From positions 1-38,147 of the forward strand of contig JAUWRA010000003.1 of NCBI GenBank assembly GCA_030610815.1: 38,147 nt of DNA, in the 5' to 3' direction. The stretch is from Methanosarcinales archaeon (GTDB lineage: Archaea > Halobacteriota > Methanosarcinia > Methanosarcinales > Methanocomedenaceae). Position numbers and translations under genes: made by a program. Below are positions 19,464 through 29,345 of the stretch, piece by piece (within the stretch, counting starts at the first letter, position 1; each line of letters begins with the position of its first letter). A model generated the notes under the pieces. That model was not told where the DNA came from, did not search any database, and saw nothing but the letters and a program-made list of their open reading frames with translations.

Positions 19464-19706
19464 TTGGCATACAATTCGATGATGGACATGATGTATGGCA
19501 CAGGATACAGCCCATACAGTTCGGTATTGAGCTTTATCCTGAATATTGTAATTATATTGGTGATTGTAGGTGTGGTAGTCGCACTGCTAAATAAGTCCGA
19601 TTTTGTCGGATCCGGCAGCAGTGACCGCCTAACGAGAGTCGAAAAAGATGTGGACGATATCAAGAGAATGGTAGAGGATATTAAAAACAAACTTGATGAG
19701 ATATAA
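19464..19706 (+). CDS. Small single-TM protein with C-terminal coiled coil (paralog of 19112-19336)
   Basis: TTG start after GAGGTG SD; MAYNSMMDMMYGTGYSPYSSVLSFILNIVIILVIVGVVVALLNKSD...DRLTRVEKDVDDIKRMVEDIKNKLDEI. Confidence 0.65.
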   Translation: MAYNSMMDMMYGTGYSPYSSVLSFILNIVIILVIVGVVVALLNKSDFVGSGSSDRLTRVEKDVDDIKRMVEDIKNKLDEI

Positions 19707-19763
19707 TTCCCATTTGCATAATTTTTCAGATCAAGCGTTAGCATTGTCTAACCGGGTTTTAGT

Positions 19764-20057
19764 ATGACAAAAACACTGCAGCAGATCGTAAATATAGGTG
19801 AGGCTATTTCTCACCCACTCAGGTTGAAACTCCTGTACATGCTCTCTGAGCGTGAGTGGTATGTGTACGAGCTTGCCAAAGAGTTGAATATTTCACGGCA
19901 GGTGCTGTATCTTCATTTAAAGCGACTTGAAAAAGCAGATTTTCTGGAAAGCGACCTGCGACTTGAAGATGACGATATGCGGGCAAAGAAATTTTTTAAG
20001 TTGAAGGGGTTTGAGGTTGAACTTGGAGTGGATGACCTTACACCGTTATTCGAGTAA
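19764..20057 (+). CDS. ArsR-like winged-helix transcriptional regulator
   Basis: AISHPLRLKLLYMLSEREWYVYELAKELNISRQVLYLHLKRLEKADFLES. Confidence 0.85.
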   Translation: MTKTLQQIVNIGEAISHPLRLKLLYMLSEREWYVYELAKELNISRQVLYLHLKRLEKADFLESDLRLEDDDMRAKKFFKLKGFEVELGVDDLTPLFE

Positions 20058-20070
20058 AAACAAGAGTGAT

Positions 20071-20670
20071 TCATGGCTTTGATCTTATTAACCTGAATAC
20101 ATCCTTGAGTGCCAGATGCTTTTCTTCAACTACCGAAAGCCCTGCCTTCCTGATGTTTTCTACAGTCTTACGGTTCAGGTTCACACCCATAAAGAACACT
20201 GAAATCGGATTCAATACGTTTTCGAGAAATGTGAGCATACGATTGCTGCTTCGCATGTGCTCAAGATTTATCACCAGACCATCCGGCTTACAAACCCGCC
20301 GCATCTCAAGAAGTGCTGCAACCGGATTTGGTATGGAACAGAGCACAAAAGTTGTTATGACGTAATCAAAACTATTGTCAGCAAAGGCAAGTTTTTCTGC
20401 GTCCATCACCTGAAGTGAAATATCATCCATCCCCTCCATGCGCTTTTTTGCATGTCTTAGCATTTTTGGACTGATATCAATTGCTGTTACTTTGCAGTCC
20501 TCGGGGTAGTATTCAAGGTTCTTTCCGGTTCCGGTACCAACCTCCAGCACACTACCATGCAGATCCGATAGTACTGCACGTCGCCATTTTCTGAACAGGA
20601 ATAGTTCAACAGGCGCTTCCATCATGTCGTAGATGAGTGAGATCCGGTCATATTTTGAAAGCACTGACAT
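20071..20670 (-). CDS. Class I SAM-dependent methyltransferase (UbiE/Methyltransf_11-like)
   Basis: VLEVGTGTGKNLEYYPEDCKVTAIDISPKMLRHAKKR; MDAEKLAFADNSFDYVITTFVLCSI. Confidence 0.88.
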   Translation of the reverse strand: MSVLSKYDRISLIYDMMEAPVELFLFRKWRRAVLSDLHGSVLEVGTGTGKNLEYYPEDCKVTAIDISPKMLRHAKKRMEGMDDISLQVMDAEKLAFADNSFDYVITTFVLCSIPNPVAALLEMRRVCKPDGLVINLEHMRSSNRMLTFLENVLNPISVFFMGVNLNRKTVENIRKAGLSVVEEKHLALKDVFRLIRSKP

Positions 20671-20743
20671 TGAAAAGATGTTGGTCGTTATATGTTATTA
20701 TTGTAATGCTCAGGAAACGATTTTACGATCGATTATGTGGCAA

Positions 20744-20800
20744 CATTTACAGGATTTACAGGATTGGATCCTATCCTGTCAATCCTGTTTATCCTGTCTG
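20744..20800. repeat. ACAGGAT/ATCCTGT palindromic repeat element
   Basis: ACAGGATTTACAGGAT (20749-20764) - tggatcct - ATCCTGTCAATCCTGT (20773-20788), arms 15/16 complementary, plus further TTATCCTGT unit. Confidence 0.75.
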
Positions 20801-22971
20801 AAATTTTCATTTTCTTGAGATTTTCTGCATTTTAATATGTAAGTAATTAGGGATACGACAACAACCCCGGCCAGAATTACAATAAAAGCATACGTATAAC
20901 CCAGCATTTCATACACAAAGATGGCTATGACAGTTACTATGGCAACAGTTACTGGAATAGATAAAGCTAATATCTTACATTCTTTTGTTTCCAAAGATAC
21001 AATATCAGATACAGGCTTACTCATGCCAAGTGCCAAATATGATAATATCCATTCTTTCTTACGAATAACATCAGATGAAAGTGTGAGTAACACACCTAAA
21101 ATCAGCAGCACACATCCACTCCACATCAAACTTGCAAAGGGCTGCTTTTTAACATTTATTTCGATTGTCTCAAGCTCAATCTGGTGCGCCAGTGCTCCAT
21201 GGAATTCAATCTGGGTATCTGAAAGCAAACCGAGTCTTATCGCCGGGCGGGTAATATATCCAAATTGCCGGCTTTTCAAAAAAACAGGAGTTGCTTTATA
21301 CTTTTTATAGTCAATTACTTCAACATCCACGATCTGATACCAGTCCGATCCTTCCTGCTCAACTCTATAATCCAAAAACCGCAATACTATGCCCCCATCT
21401 TCTTTGGAAACTCCCTTCTCAGATAAACTATAACTAAAATTATGTGTAGTTGCAAAGGAAGTGCTCAGAATGGCACCAAGAATAATGAAAACAAACCCCA
21501 CATGAATAAAATTAATCCCATTTAAGTGGAGCGATGCTGTTTTATTCCTAATCCTCAAATCTTTCATCGTTTTAAAGATGACACTACCTGTAACAAAGAA
21601 AAAAGCAGGTATATAAGAAGTAACAGAAATTGAACCTAATATCCTTTCAAAAGATGAACCAGTGTGGGATGCTGCTACAGCATGGGTACCGTACGGTACT
21701 GCTACAGCGAGTATAATGGAGACTGTGAAATAAATAATGCCAACATAGGCCAGTGTGCGGTTCTTCACTCTGCCATACAGCATGCAGATACCGGTAAGAT
21801 AAGACAGGACTACAATAAGGGGATAAAACAATATATTATAAAATTCCATTGGAATAATTATCGCCCGGCCCAAATAACCGAAAATTAAATACACAGTAGG
21901 TCCCCAGAAGGCAATAAATGCCATCATGATCATTATCAATATTGTAAAATAAAAAGTATTGGATGGTTTTAAAATATGAATGCTGTCTGATGTAGTTTGT
22001 CCAGGCTCAACACGCCTTAAAGCCAGCATTAATGAAAAAACAATAATAATTGCCATAAAAACAACAATCATCCACCATGTGGGTGTTCCGGGAAAGCTGT
22101 GTATGGAACCAAAAACATCGCTTCTTGCTAATAAAGTCATATATAAAGATCCAAGAAATGTCCCGATACATAACAGCGGGAACAATCTCTTATATTCTCC
22201 CACATTGAAACGAACAATAGCATGCAGGGCAGCAGTCAACAAAAGCCATGTGCACATTGAAAGCGCTTGTATCGGGTCCCACTGCCAGAAACCGTTCCAG
22301 CCTAAAAGACGATTAGCCCATATACCGCCTGCGATTATACAAATGCTTAAAAATAACCATGTGATCCGGAGAAAATTTTTACTATCCGGCATATTCTCTC
22401 TCTTTGTGAGATAAGCCAGCGACATGGCAGCAGGAATGATTGCAAACGCATACGCAATAAATGTCGTGAAAATATGCAGCGGCATTAAAATATCCATAAG
22501 TTCCGGGCTGATGCCATTTCCAGTGGATGGCAAAGAAGCTCCACCCACCGCGAATATTGATCTAAAAGGTGTCATCGTAATTGTCAGGACAAGCAAAAAA
22601 GCACAGCCTATTAAAGCATATACATTAGTGATCATAGCTGTCCGGTTGTGTATCCCATGCACTTCTGTATACAGCAATACTACCATGAGGGAAAGCCATG
22701 CCCATATCAAATACGTTCCCTCCTGCCCTACCAATATAGCAGCCAGCCGATAAAAAACCGGTAGTTCAGCACTGCTATGCTGCCAAACATAGAACAGACT
22801 GAAATCCAGAAATACAAAGGCAAATACCAGCAACAGCACAGCAAGTGTTGCCAAAAAAGTTGCGGTTCTTAATAGCTGTATGCTTGTTTTTATTCTGCCA
22901 TTAAACATATAAACAGCAGCTGAACATGAAGATAACAAACTGATGTATAAGAGCATGTTCCCAATATTCAT
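20779..22971 (-). CDS. CcmF/CcsA-like cytochrome c biogenesis protein
   Basis: Multi-TM; tryptophan-rich WANRLLGWNGFWQWDPIQALSMCTWLLLTAALHA; AILVGQEGTYLIWAWLSLM. Confidence 0.88.
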   Translation of the reverse strand: MNIGNMLLYISLLSSCSAAVYMFNGRIKTSIQLLRTATFLATLAVLLLVFAFVFLDFSLFYVWQHSSAELPVFYRLAAILVGQEGTYLIWAWLSLMVVLLYTEVHGIHNRTAMITNVYALIGCAFLLVLTITMTPFRSIFAVGGASLPSTGNGISPELMDILMPLHIFTTFIAYAFAIIPAAMSLAYLTKRENMPDSKNFLRITWLFLSICIIAGGIWANRLLGWNGFWQWDPIQALSMCTWLLLTAALHAIVRFNVGEYKRLFPLLCIGTFLGSLYMTLLARSDVFGSIHSFPGTPTWWMIVVFMAIIIVFSLMLALRRVEPGQTTSDSIHILKPSNTFYFTILIMIMMAFIAFWGPTVYLIFGYLGRAIIIPMEFYNILFYPLIVVLSYLTGICMLYGRVKNRTLAYVGIIYFTVSIILAVAVPYGTHAVAASHTGSSFERILGSISVTSYIPAFFFVTGSVIFKTMKDLRIRNKTASLHLNGINFIHVGFVFIILGAILSTSFATTHNFSYSLSEKGVSKEDGGIVLRFLDYRVEQEGSDWYQIVDVEVIDYKKYKATPVFLKSRQFGYITRPAIRLGLLSDTQIEFHGALAHQIELETIEINVKKQPFASLMWSGCVLLILGVLLTLSSDVIRKKEWILSYLALGMSKPVSDIVSLETKECKILALSIPVTVAIVTVIAIFVYEMLGYTYAFIVILAGVVVVSLITYILKCRKSQENENFRQDKQD

Positions 22972-25900
22972 CTAAGCCGTCTCCAGATTAAATATAACAT
23001 TGCAATAAAAATTAATATAGGTAGGATATCTCTTAATATAAGCTCAATAATTGCAAATCCCACAGGCTTTTTCACTGTGAGCACACCGATATCTACATTA
23101 CTCCATTTTCCGGAAGAGTCTTTCACATGTACAAAAATAGTATGCTTTCCTAAGGATAGGTCTGATGTTTCTATCACTGCCCCAAGCAAGACAGATGAAT
23201 CAGATGACCCGCCGACCACAAATTCCAGAGGCATCCCGTATCCTTCCCGACCCATATCATCAATGAAATATTCAGCACCCGTTACTTTTGTAAGCGTTGG
23301 AAGCACCACTGATGCCTGCAAGAGGCTCGTTTCTCCCTGGAATACTTCCTCAGGATTCAATGTGACTGCCAGACGAGGTATAAACTGGGTAGTTGCGAGA
23401 GTATGGAAACTTATAGGGTCAGCCCCGCCGTGACACAATGTGCAGTTAGGTGCCAAACCATGAGCTGTACCCGAAGGTGAGAGACCCTGGGTACCCATAT
23501 TCGTGGCATTGAAAGGTGTAGCTCCGCCGTGATATGTATGACAGTCCTTGCATTTTGTAACATTCCCTGCGGTCCAGTTCGGCCAGCCAGGGTCTTGTAC
23601 AGTACCCATAGGATAAGAATCAAAGTGGAATCTGTTCTCTCCTGTGACATTGTGACATGAGTCACAAGTTATTGTAGCATCTGATACTGTGTGCGAAATG
23701 GTTGCCATGGTTCCCCCTATGATCTTCAATGACCTGACATGGTCCATTAGGGATTCGATGTCTTTATGACAAACACGACAGGGCTCAAGGACTTCGTCCG
23801 TAACTTCGCCCACAAAGTACGTCAGGTTATGATATATATCAGCCTCCTCATTGTGACAAAGGACACATGTAGTAGTTTGATTCGTCATTTTAATTTCTGC
23901 ACCTGCATAATGGACAGTGCCGTATTCAGAGTGACAGTCGACGCACAGTATGCCTTCAAACGGCTGATATTCCTTCCCTTCATGTTCAGGATGACAATCC
24001 AGGCACTCAACATCATGTCTGACCGCGCCTCTGAAAGTGCTCTTGCCCAACAATGTCGGGGTATGGAATTTACTAATACCCTCAGGAGAGTGACATACAT
24101 CACAGCCGGAAATAACTTTTATACCGGATCCGTGGCGCAGTACCTCTATCAGCGCTTCTGATTTGTGGGGGAATTCTCCTTCAACGCTGTGACACGGGAA
24201 GCAATAGCCCATGGTCTCGTTTCGGTATTCTCTTACTTCAAGGTTTATGTGTAATGTTTCATTAGTGGCGTTATGACACACACGACAGGTGTACTCATTG
24301 CGTTTCAGGGTGTTTACACTATCATCCGGTGCACCCGGATAGTGTGTAATAATTGGACTCAGGTTGAATTCATCTGCCCGCTGTTTGTCAACGTGGCAAT
24401 CTTCACAATTCCTTGTTATGGTTATTCCTTTGTCATGGAATGTCGTAACTCCCTCACCTGCATGGCATAGTGTGCAATCATTATCTGCATTGTGTTTTGT
24501 AACCTGTGGTGCATCTCCCCATATGGGTGCATTTGTTTCATTGTTATGGCATACATCGCAACTGGATGTATCTAAAAGGTCTTCCCGTGTTGAATCATGG
24601 GATGTTGCAGCCTTTACATTTTTAGAGGTGCCACTAATGACAGCATTAAAGTGACAGTCCCAGCATGTTGAATCTGTTGAGATTTCAGAGCCCTGGTAGT
24701 GTGTATATATCTGCGTTGCATCAAATTGTGAGTACCCATGACAGCTAATACAGGTTTTTGGCGGGCGCTCACCAAGGTAGGGCGTAGGATGCTCATCCGG
24801 CTCGCTGCCATTGCCGTGACATGCCCAGCATGCTTTGTTTGCCTCGTCAGTGATAAAAGTGTTAAAGGTTGCATTTTGATTCAAATAAGCATGCACACCT
24901 TTTTTAAATGTATCCACATCGATTTTAATGGGGGCTACTCCATTTCCTGCATGGCAGCTGATACAGTCCGAGCTGTATTCGCCAGGTGAAAGGGTATACA
25001 CATGGAATGTCCCTGGTTCCTCTCCAACTGTTATGACACTATCCAGCGGCAGGTCCCTTAATAATTTCTTAGTCTGTAGTATCCATAAGTCACCGTCCAG
25101 GACTATCTGCTCACCTGCAATGAGCCACACATCCTTTAGTATAATAGCCTGGGTTGTTGTACCAACAAAAACAATATCCAGTTTTGCGCTGAATACATCA
25201 ATATCCCGGTCGAATATCCGTTCTTCATATATGAAATTACTTCCCTCATTTATTATTGTATCTTCTACCAGCGTTTCATTTTTATACAGTTGCAGCCGTG
25301 TAGCAGTGCTTTGCAGGTTTACATCTGCAACATAAAGATTATAACCTTCTCCAAGATCCCAGTATTCTCCCATCCTGAGCACTTTTTTATCACTCTTTTC
25401 GAAATTGACATATATACGTCCCAGAGTGACATTTTCATCATCTTTATCCAGGATATAGTAATCCCTGCCGTCCGGTTCATTTGTACGATATTCACGATCA
25501 TGGCAGGCATAGCACGCTATGTTATCTGTTTCTCTGTGGATGCGTGATGCAAGCACATCACCTGACAATTCAACAACGTATGCATATGGATTTATTCCTT
25601 TGAATATTTTGGTTATTGTGAAATTTACGATACTGGTGTTGTCATCTTCTATCCCGCTGATCTCGAAATTAAGCTTATCACCCAGGGACAGGATGTCACG
25701 TTCAAGCAGTTCACCATCCTTTTCAAAGATGAACATGGCAGCATTACTTGTGGTTTCTAATAACGTGATGGAATAATTATCCACAAGTTTCCACGGCCTG
25801 CCTGCAATGATGGTTTTTTCAACAAAGGCATAATCCGTATGGTTTCTTGGATCAGGTGCATTGCCCCATTCCTCTGCATTGTCTTCATCGAGATGACAGT

Positions 25901-28900
25901 AGATACAGTCTGATGTATTTACCAGGTTCCAGGTCGATCCGTAATGTGATACCAGTGAGGTATCATTTGGAACAATATTGTCTCCGTGGCTCATGATGCT
26001 GTTTTTATGGCATACCGAACAATCTGCTGTTGTGTTAACATGCTCGTCGATATCATACAGATACCTGATGTGCTCATAGACCATGGGTTCATAAAAGATA
26101 GATTGGTTGAAATTGTGGCATTCCCTGTTAGCGCAGTTCTTGGGAGTGCTGTAGTTGTCAGGGTGGCCTGTAGGTTGGGCAGCCTCTGATCCGTTCCCGT
26201 CGCCATGACAGGCCCAGCAGCGTACGTTACTCGGATCCAATGTGTCGGCTGCACCTCTGTTGAGATCATAATGAATTGCACCTGACCTGTTCATGGCCTG
26301 TACATCGATCTGGTACTCTTCACTCACCATTCCACCTATATCATGACAGCTCACACAATCATTTCCGGCACCAGAGACCATACTGTCATTGTGGAATGTA
26401 AACCCTGCCACAGGAATTCCATTATCCATTACCCTGTTTGAGATATGGCATGGATAACATCCACTGCTATTAATGAGGTTTAATATCGTAGTATGATTGT
26501 AGTGGGTAGAAGTGAAGGGATCGGTAGGCTCACCCCATGAAACATTATCTGAATTATCAACGTGACACCACCAACAGTCGGTAGTATTATTGGTTGTTGT
26601 CATTAACGTGGCAGTATCTACGTAGTGAGAAACATAGTTCTTGGCTTCAGCGTATTTGACACTAATAGTTGGTATTGGAATGGATAGTGAATTGTTATGG
26701 CAGAAAGTACAGTTGGCAGATATGTTTGTTTGAACATCCAAACCCCGGGGCTGGTGTTCAGGGATCTGTATGGGCGGTATCTTTATCAGGTGTTCACCAT
26801 TTAACGGTGTTTCATTAAAGTGGCAGTCCTCACAATCAGGTAATTCTGATACTTCTCTGGTATGGGCCTGTTCTACAGGTTCTTCAGTATAATTCACATG
26901 ACATCCCCAGCAGACCCTGGATATATCAGAATAATTACTGGCATTGAAATCTCCTGTAATGTTCTTGTGTGAACTATTGAAAAAACCAGTCCTATTTATT
27001 ATTGGCAGATCTGCAGTTGCACTTGCACCCCCCTCCAGATGGCAGTCAGTGCAGTTCCAGCCACCTGCTTCCTCGGGCTCGAAATGTGGATCCCTGTGGC
27101 AGTCCATACAACCAGTATATCCCATCTCATAATAATCTGCCATGACATGACCGCCAGGACGCTGTATATGGCAGTCAGTGCAGTTCCTGATTGAAATATC
27201 ATGGAATGAATTATGACACAACCTGCACGTAACGTCATCCTTGCCATCGCTGTTATGATCAGTATGGGTATATGATAATCCCTGGTTATCCCACGAAGGC
27301 ATGGGTTTATATGTCTGTGCACCTGCTAAACTTCCGCTTGCATTGGGATTGTGGCATTCGCTGCAGTTCCATGGTATATGAATAACCGGTTTTTGCTGGA
27401 TCGGATGACTTGAAGTTATTGTATAATTAAAAGTACCCGGAGACCGCGGGAATACCCTGGCGATCCATATACCGCTTTTGGGAGATGAATCAAAAGTAAC
27501 ACCGCAAAATTTGTCACTCGATGGGAAATATATTTTTGATCCAAATGCGAATGTGGCAGTTCCATTGACGCTGGGTACACAATAGGTGCCATCCCACGGG
27601 TCAGCAGTGTTTAAATCCTGAAGACCGTTGGTATTGTCTATCGGTCCGATAAGTGAAAGAAATATTTGATATTCATCGTCATCACCGGTTACAGTCACAT
27701 CAATTGTCCCGGAATTATCCATATTAATGATATAGGTTTTTGTCACCGCTTCATATGACATGAACTCTGGTCCATAGTCCCCGATTGAATCGTTCAGTTG
27801 TTTTGTGGTGTCAAATGGGGGGTAATATAAACCTTCCCCTGCGGTCTTGCTGTAAATTCCATGACAGGCTTCGCATGTTACATTTATTGCATGAATGCCA
27901 GTACTGCTGATATTAGTTCCTATGAGTTCATCAGTGTTTGCGATCAGATGTTTATCAGTTCCAGTGTTATCATGTATAAAATTAGTATGACAGTCAGTGC
28001 ATTCTGCCACTGTTACATGAGAGGCAACATTGAATGTGGTCTGTAAAATGGGCCGCTTAACAGATGTTTTATAATACATCTGCACGTTTGCATTTGTGCT
28101 ATTGTAAATAGTGGTCCATCCACTTGAACCATAAATAAATCCACCCTCATGGCCGTATTGAAGATCATGTAAGTGAAGGGGAGTTGCCCGCAGGAACTGC
28201 GATGAATAGGTACTGTGACACACGCTCAGGCAGTTTCCACTTAGTTCTGATATAATGTCATCAGGATGTATAATAACTGTCGGGTTACGCTTGGAAGAAT
28301 CGCTTGACGGACTCCATGAATCATGGCAGCCTCTTGCCTGGCAGCCCCATAATGTGGTATTGAAACTGGTTGATGCCTGAAGATCCTTGGAATTTATTGT
28401 AGTGCTGAAATCGACCTGGTATTCACCAGTATAAGCATCATCCGGGTAATTGAACACCCCGTAATATATCTGATGAACATAGTCCTCTACAAGGTATATT
28501 GTTGTGGTTTCACTTGAGAAACCATCACTTGAATAATTGTAATGCGGATAGGTAACATTCGCTGTGAGTACTGGTGGTTGTTGTAAGCCTTCAGCACCAT
28601 CACTGAAAATTTCGTCACCATCCGATCTCACTTTTATATCATCTATCCACCATTCTTCATCGTTATTGTTATTTACGCTGAAATAGAATGCTATGAGTAT
28701 TTGCTGTCCATCATACTTTGTCAGGTTGACTGTTTTTTCCACCCATCCACTGCTGTTGCCCGAATATTCTTCAAGTGTGTCCCAGGTTGCCCCCCTGTCG
28801 ACTGAAACTTTGACAAAACCGTGATTTTCTGTCATATTATACTTAGTCCAGTATGTCAGGTTGATCATTGGCTTTACAGTAGCGGGATCAACTCCTGTGA

Positions 28901-29345
28901 TCAATTTGTTAAACCAGTTATATGTCTTTGCAAAAAAATCCGGATTTTCTTGGGATTCTGATAACACAATATCCTTAAGTGGAGTACCGGGTGAACTATA
29001 GTTATCAAGATAATGCCAGCTATGTATACCCTCTCCTGCCTTCCAGCTATAACTTCCGTTGGATTTCTCTGAGCTGTCTCGCATCCATGCTGGAGGTGAA
29101 AGGCCGCTGACTGGTGTGGCATTCTCCATAATACTTACCAGAATGAGGTTTTTTTGCTGCATCCCGCCGTCAGTATCCCACCAGGTCCAGCCTGTGACAT
29201 TTCCCTGACTTAAGTATCCGAGTTGATACGGGGTCTGACCATAGTTCATTATCACAGTATAATTTTGTGCCTGAACCACAACAACACCCGCACTACACGT
29301 TAGTATGATTAATAAAAATATACGTGCAGTGTTCATGTTTTTCAT
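22968..29345 (-). CDS. Giant membrane-anchored multiheme c-type cytochrome with S-layer-like domains
   Basis: 2125 aa; signal peptide; hand count 34 CXXCH + 2 CX4CH + 1 CX3CH; S-layer (DUF1608-like) sequence MGEYWDLGEGYNLYVADVNLQSTATRLQLYKNETLVEDTIINEG...FSAKLDIVFVGTTTQAIILKDVWLI; C-terminal TM IIELILRDILPILIFIAMLYLIWRRLR. Confidence 0.93.
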   Translation of the reverse strand: MKNMNTARIFLLIILTCSAGVVVVQAQNYTVIMNYGQTPYQLGYLSQGNVTGWTWWDTDGGMQQKNLILVSIMENATPVSGLSPPAWMRDSSEKSNGSYSWKAGEGIHSWHYLDNYSSPGTPLKDIVLSESQENPDFFAKTYNWFNKLITGVDPATVKPMINLTYWTKYNMTENHGFVKVSVDRGATWDTLEEYSGNSSGWVEKTVNLTKYDGQQILIAFYFSVNNNNDEEWWIDDIKVRSDGDEIFSDGAEGLQQPPVLTANVTYPHYNYSSDGFSSETTTIYLVEDYVHQIYYGVFNYPDDAYTGEYQVDFSTTINSKDLQASTSFNTTLWGCQARGCHDSWSPSSDSSKRNPTVIIHPDDIISELSGNCLSVCHSTYSSQFLRATPLHLHDLQYGHEGGFIYGSSGWTTIYNSTNANVQMYYKTSVKRPILQTTFNVASHVTVAECTDCHTNFIHDNTGTDKHLIANTDELIGTNISSTGIHAINVTCEACHGIYSKTAGEGLYYPPFDTTKQLNDSIGDYGPEFMSYEAVTKTYIINMDNSGTIDVTVTGDDDEYQIFLSLIGPIDNTNGLQDLNTADPWDGTYCVPSVNGTATFAFGSKIYFPSSDKFCGVTFDSSPKSGIWIARVFPRSPGTFNYTITSSHPIQQKPVIHIPWNCSECHNPNASGSLAGAQTYKPMPSWDNQGLSYTHTDHNSDGKDDVTCRLCHNSFHDISIRNCTDCHIQRPGGHVMADYYEMGYTGCMDCHRDPHFEPEEAGGWNCTDCHLEGGASATADLPIINRTGFFNSSHKNITGDFNASNYSDISRVCWGCHVNYTEEPVEQAHTREVSELPDCEDCHFNETPLNGEHLIKIPPIQIPEHQPRGLDVQTNISANCTFCHNNSLSIPIPTISVKYAEAKNYVSHYVDTATLMTTTNNTTDCWWCHVDNSDNVSWGEPTDPFTSTHYNHTTILNLINSSGCYPCHISNRVMDNGIPVAGFTFHNDSMVSGAGNDCVSCHDIGGMVSEEYQIDVQAMNRSGAIHYDLNRGAADTLDPSNVRCWACHGDGNGSEAAQPTGHPDNYSTPKNCANRECHNFNQSIFYEPMVYEHIRYLYDIDEHVNTTADCSVCHKNSIMSHGDNIVPNDTSLVSHYGSTWNLVNTSDCIYCHLDEDNAEEWGNAPDPRNHTDYAFVEKTIIAGRPWKLVDNYSITLLETTSNAAMFIFEKDGELLERDILSLGDKLNFEISGIEDDNTSIVNFTITKIFKGINPYAYVVELSGDVLASRIHRETDNIACYACHDREYRTNEPDGRDYYILDKDDENVTLGRIYVNFEKSDKKVLRMGEYWDLGEGYNLYVADVNLQSTATRLQLYKNETLVEDTIINEGSNFIYEERIFDRDIDVFSAKLDIVFVGTTTQAIILKDVWLIAGEQIVLDGDLWILQTKKLLRDLPLDSVITVGEEPGTFHVYTLSPGEYSSDCISCHAGNGVAPIKIDVDTFKKGVHAYLNQNATFNTFITDEANKACWACHGNGSEPDEHPTPYLGERPPKTCISCHGYSQFDATQIYTHYQGSEISTDSTCWDCHFNAVISGTSKNVKAATSHDSTREDLLDTSSCDVCHNNETNAPIWGDAPQVTKHNADNDCTLCHAGEGVTTFHDKGITITRNCEDCHVDKQRADEFNLSPIITHYPGAPDDSVNTLKRNEYTCRVCHNATNETLHINLEVREYRNETMGYCFPCHSVEGEFPHKSEALIEVLRHGSGIKVISGCDVCHSPEGISKFHTPTLLGKSTFRGAVRHDVECLDCHPEHEGKEYQPFEGILCVDCHSEYGTVHYAGAEIKMTNQTTTCVLCHNEEADIYHNLTYFVGEVTDEVLEPCRVCHKDIESLMDHVRSLKIIGGTMATISHTVSDATITCDSCHNVTGENRFHFDSYPMGTVQDPGWPNWTAGNVTKCKDCHTYHGGATPFNATNMGTQGLSPSGTAHGLAPNCTLCHGGADPISFHTLATTQFIPRLAVTLNPEEVFQGETSLLQASVVLPTLTKVTGAEYFIDDMGREGYGMPLEFVVGGSSDSSVLLGAVIETSDLSLGKHTIFVHVKDSSGKWSNVDIGVLTVKKPVGFAIIELILRDILPILIFIAMLYLIWRRLR

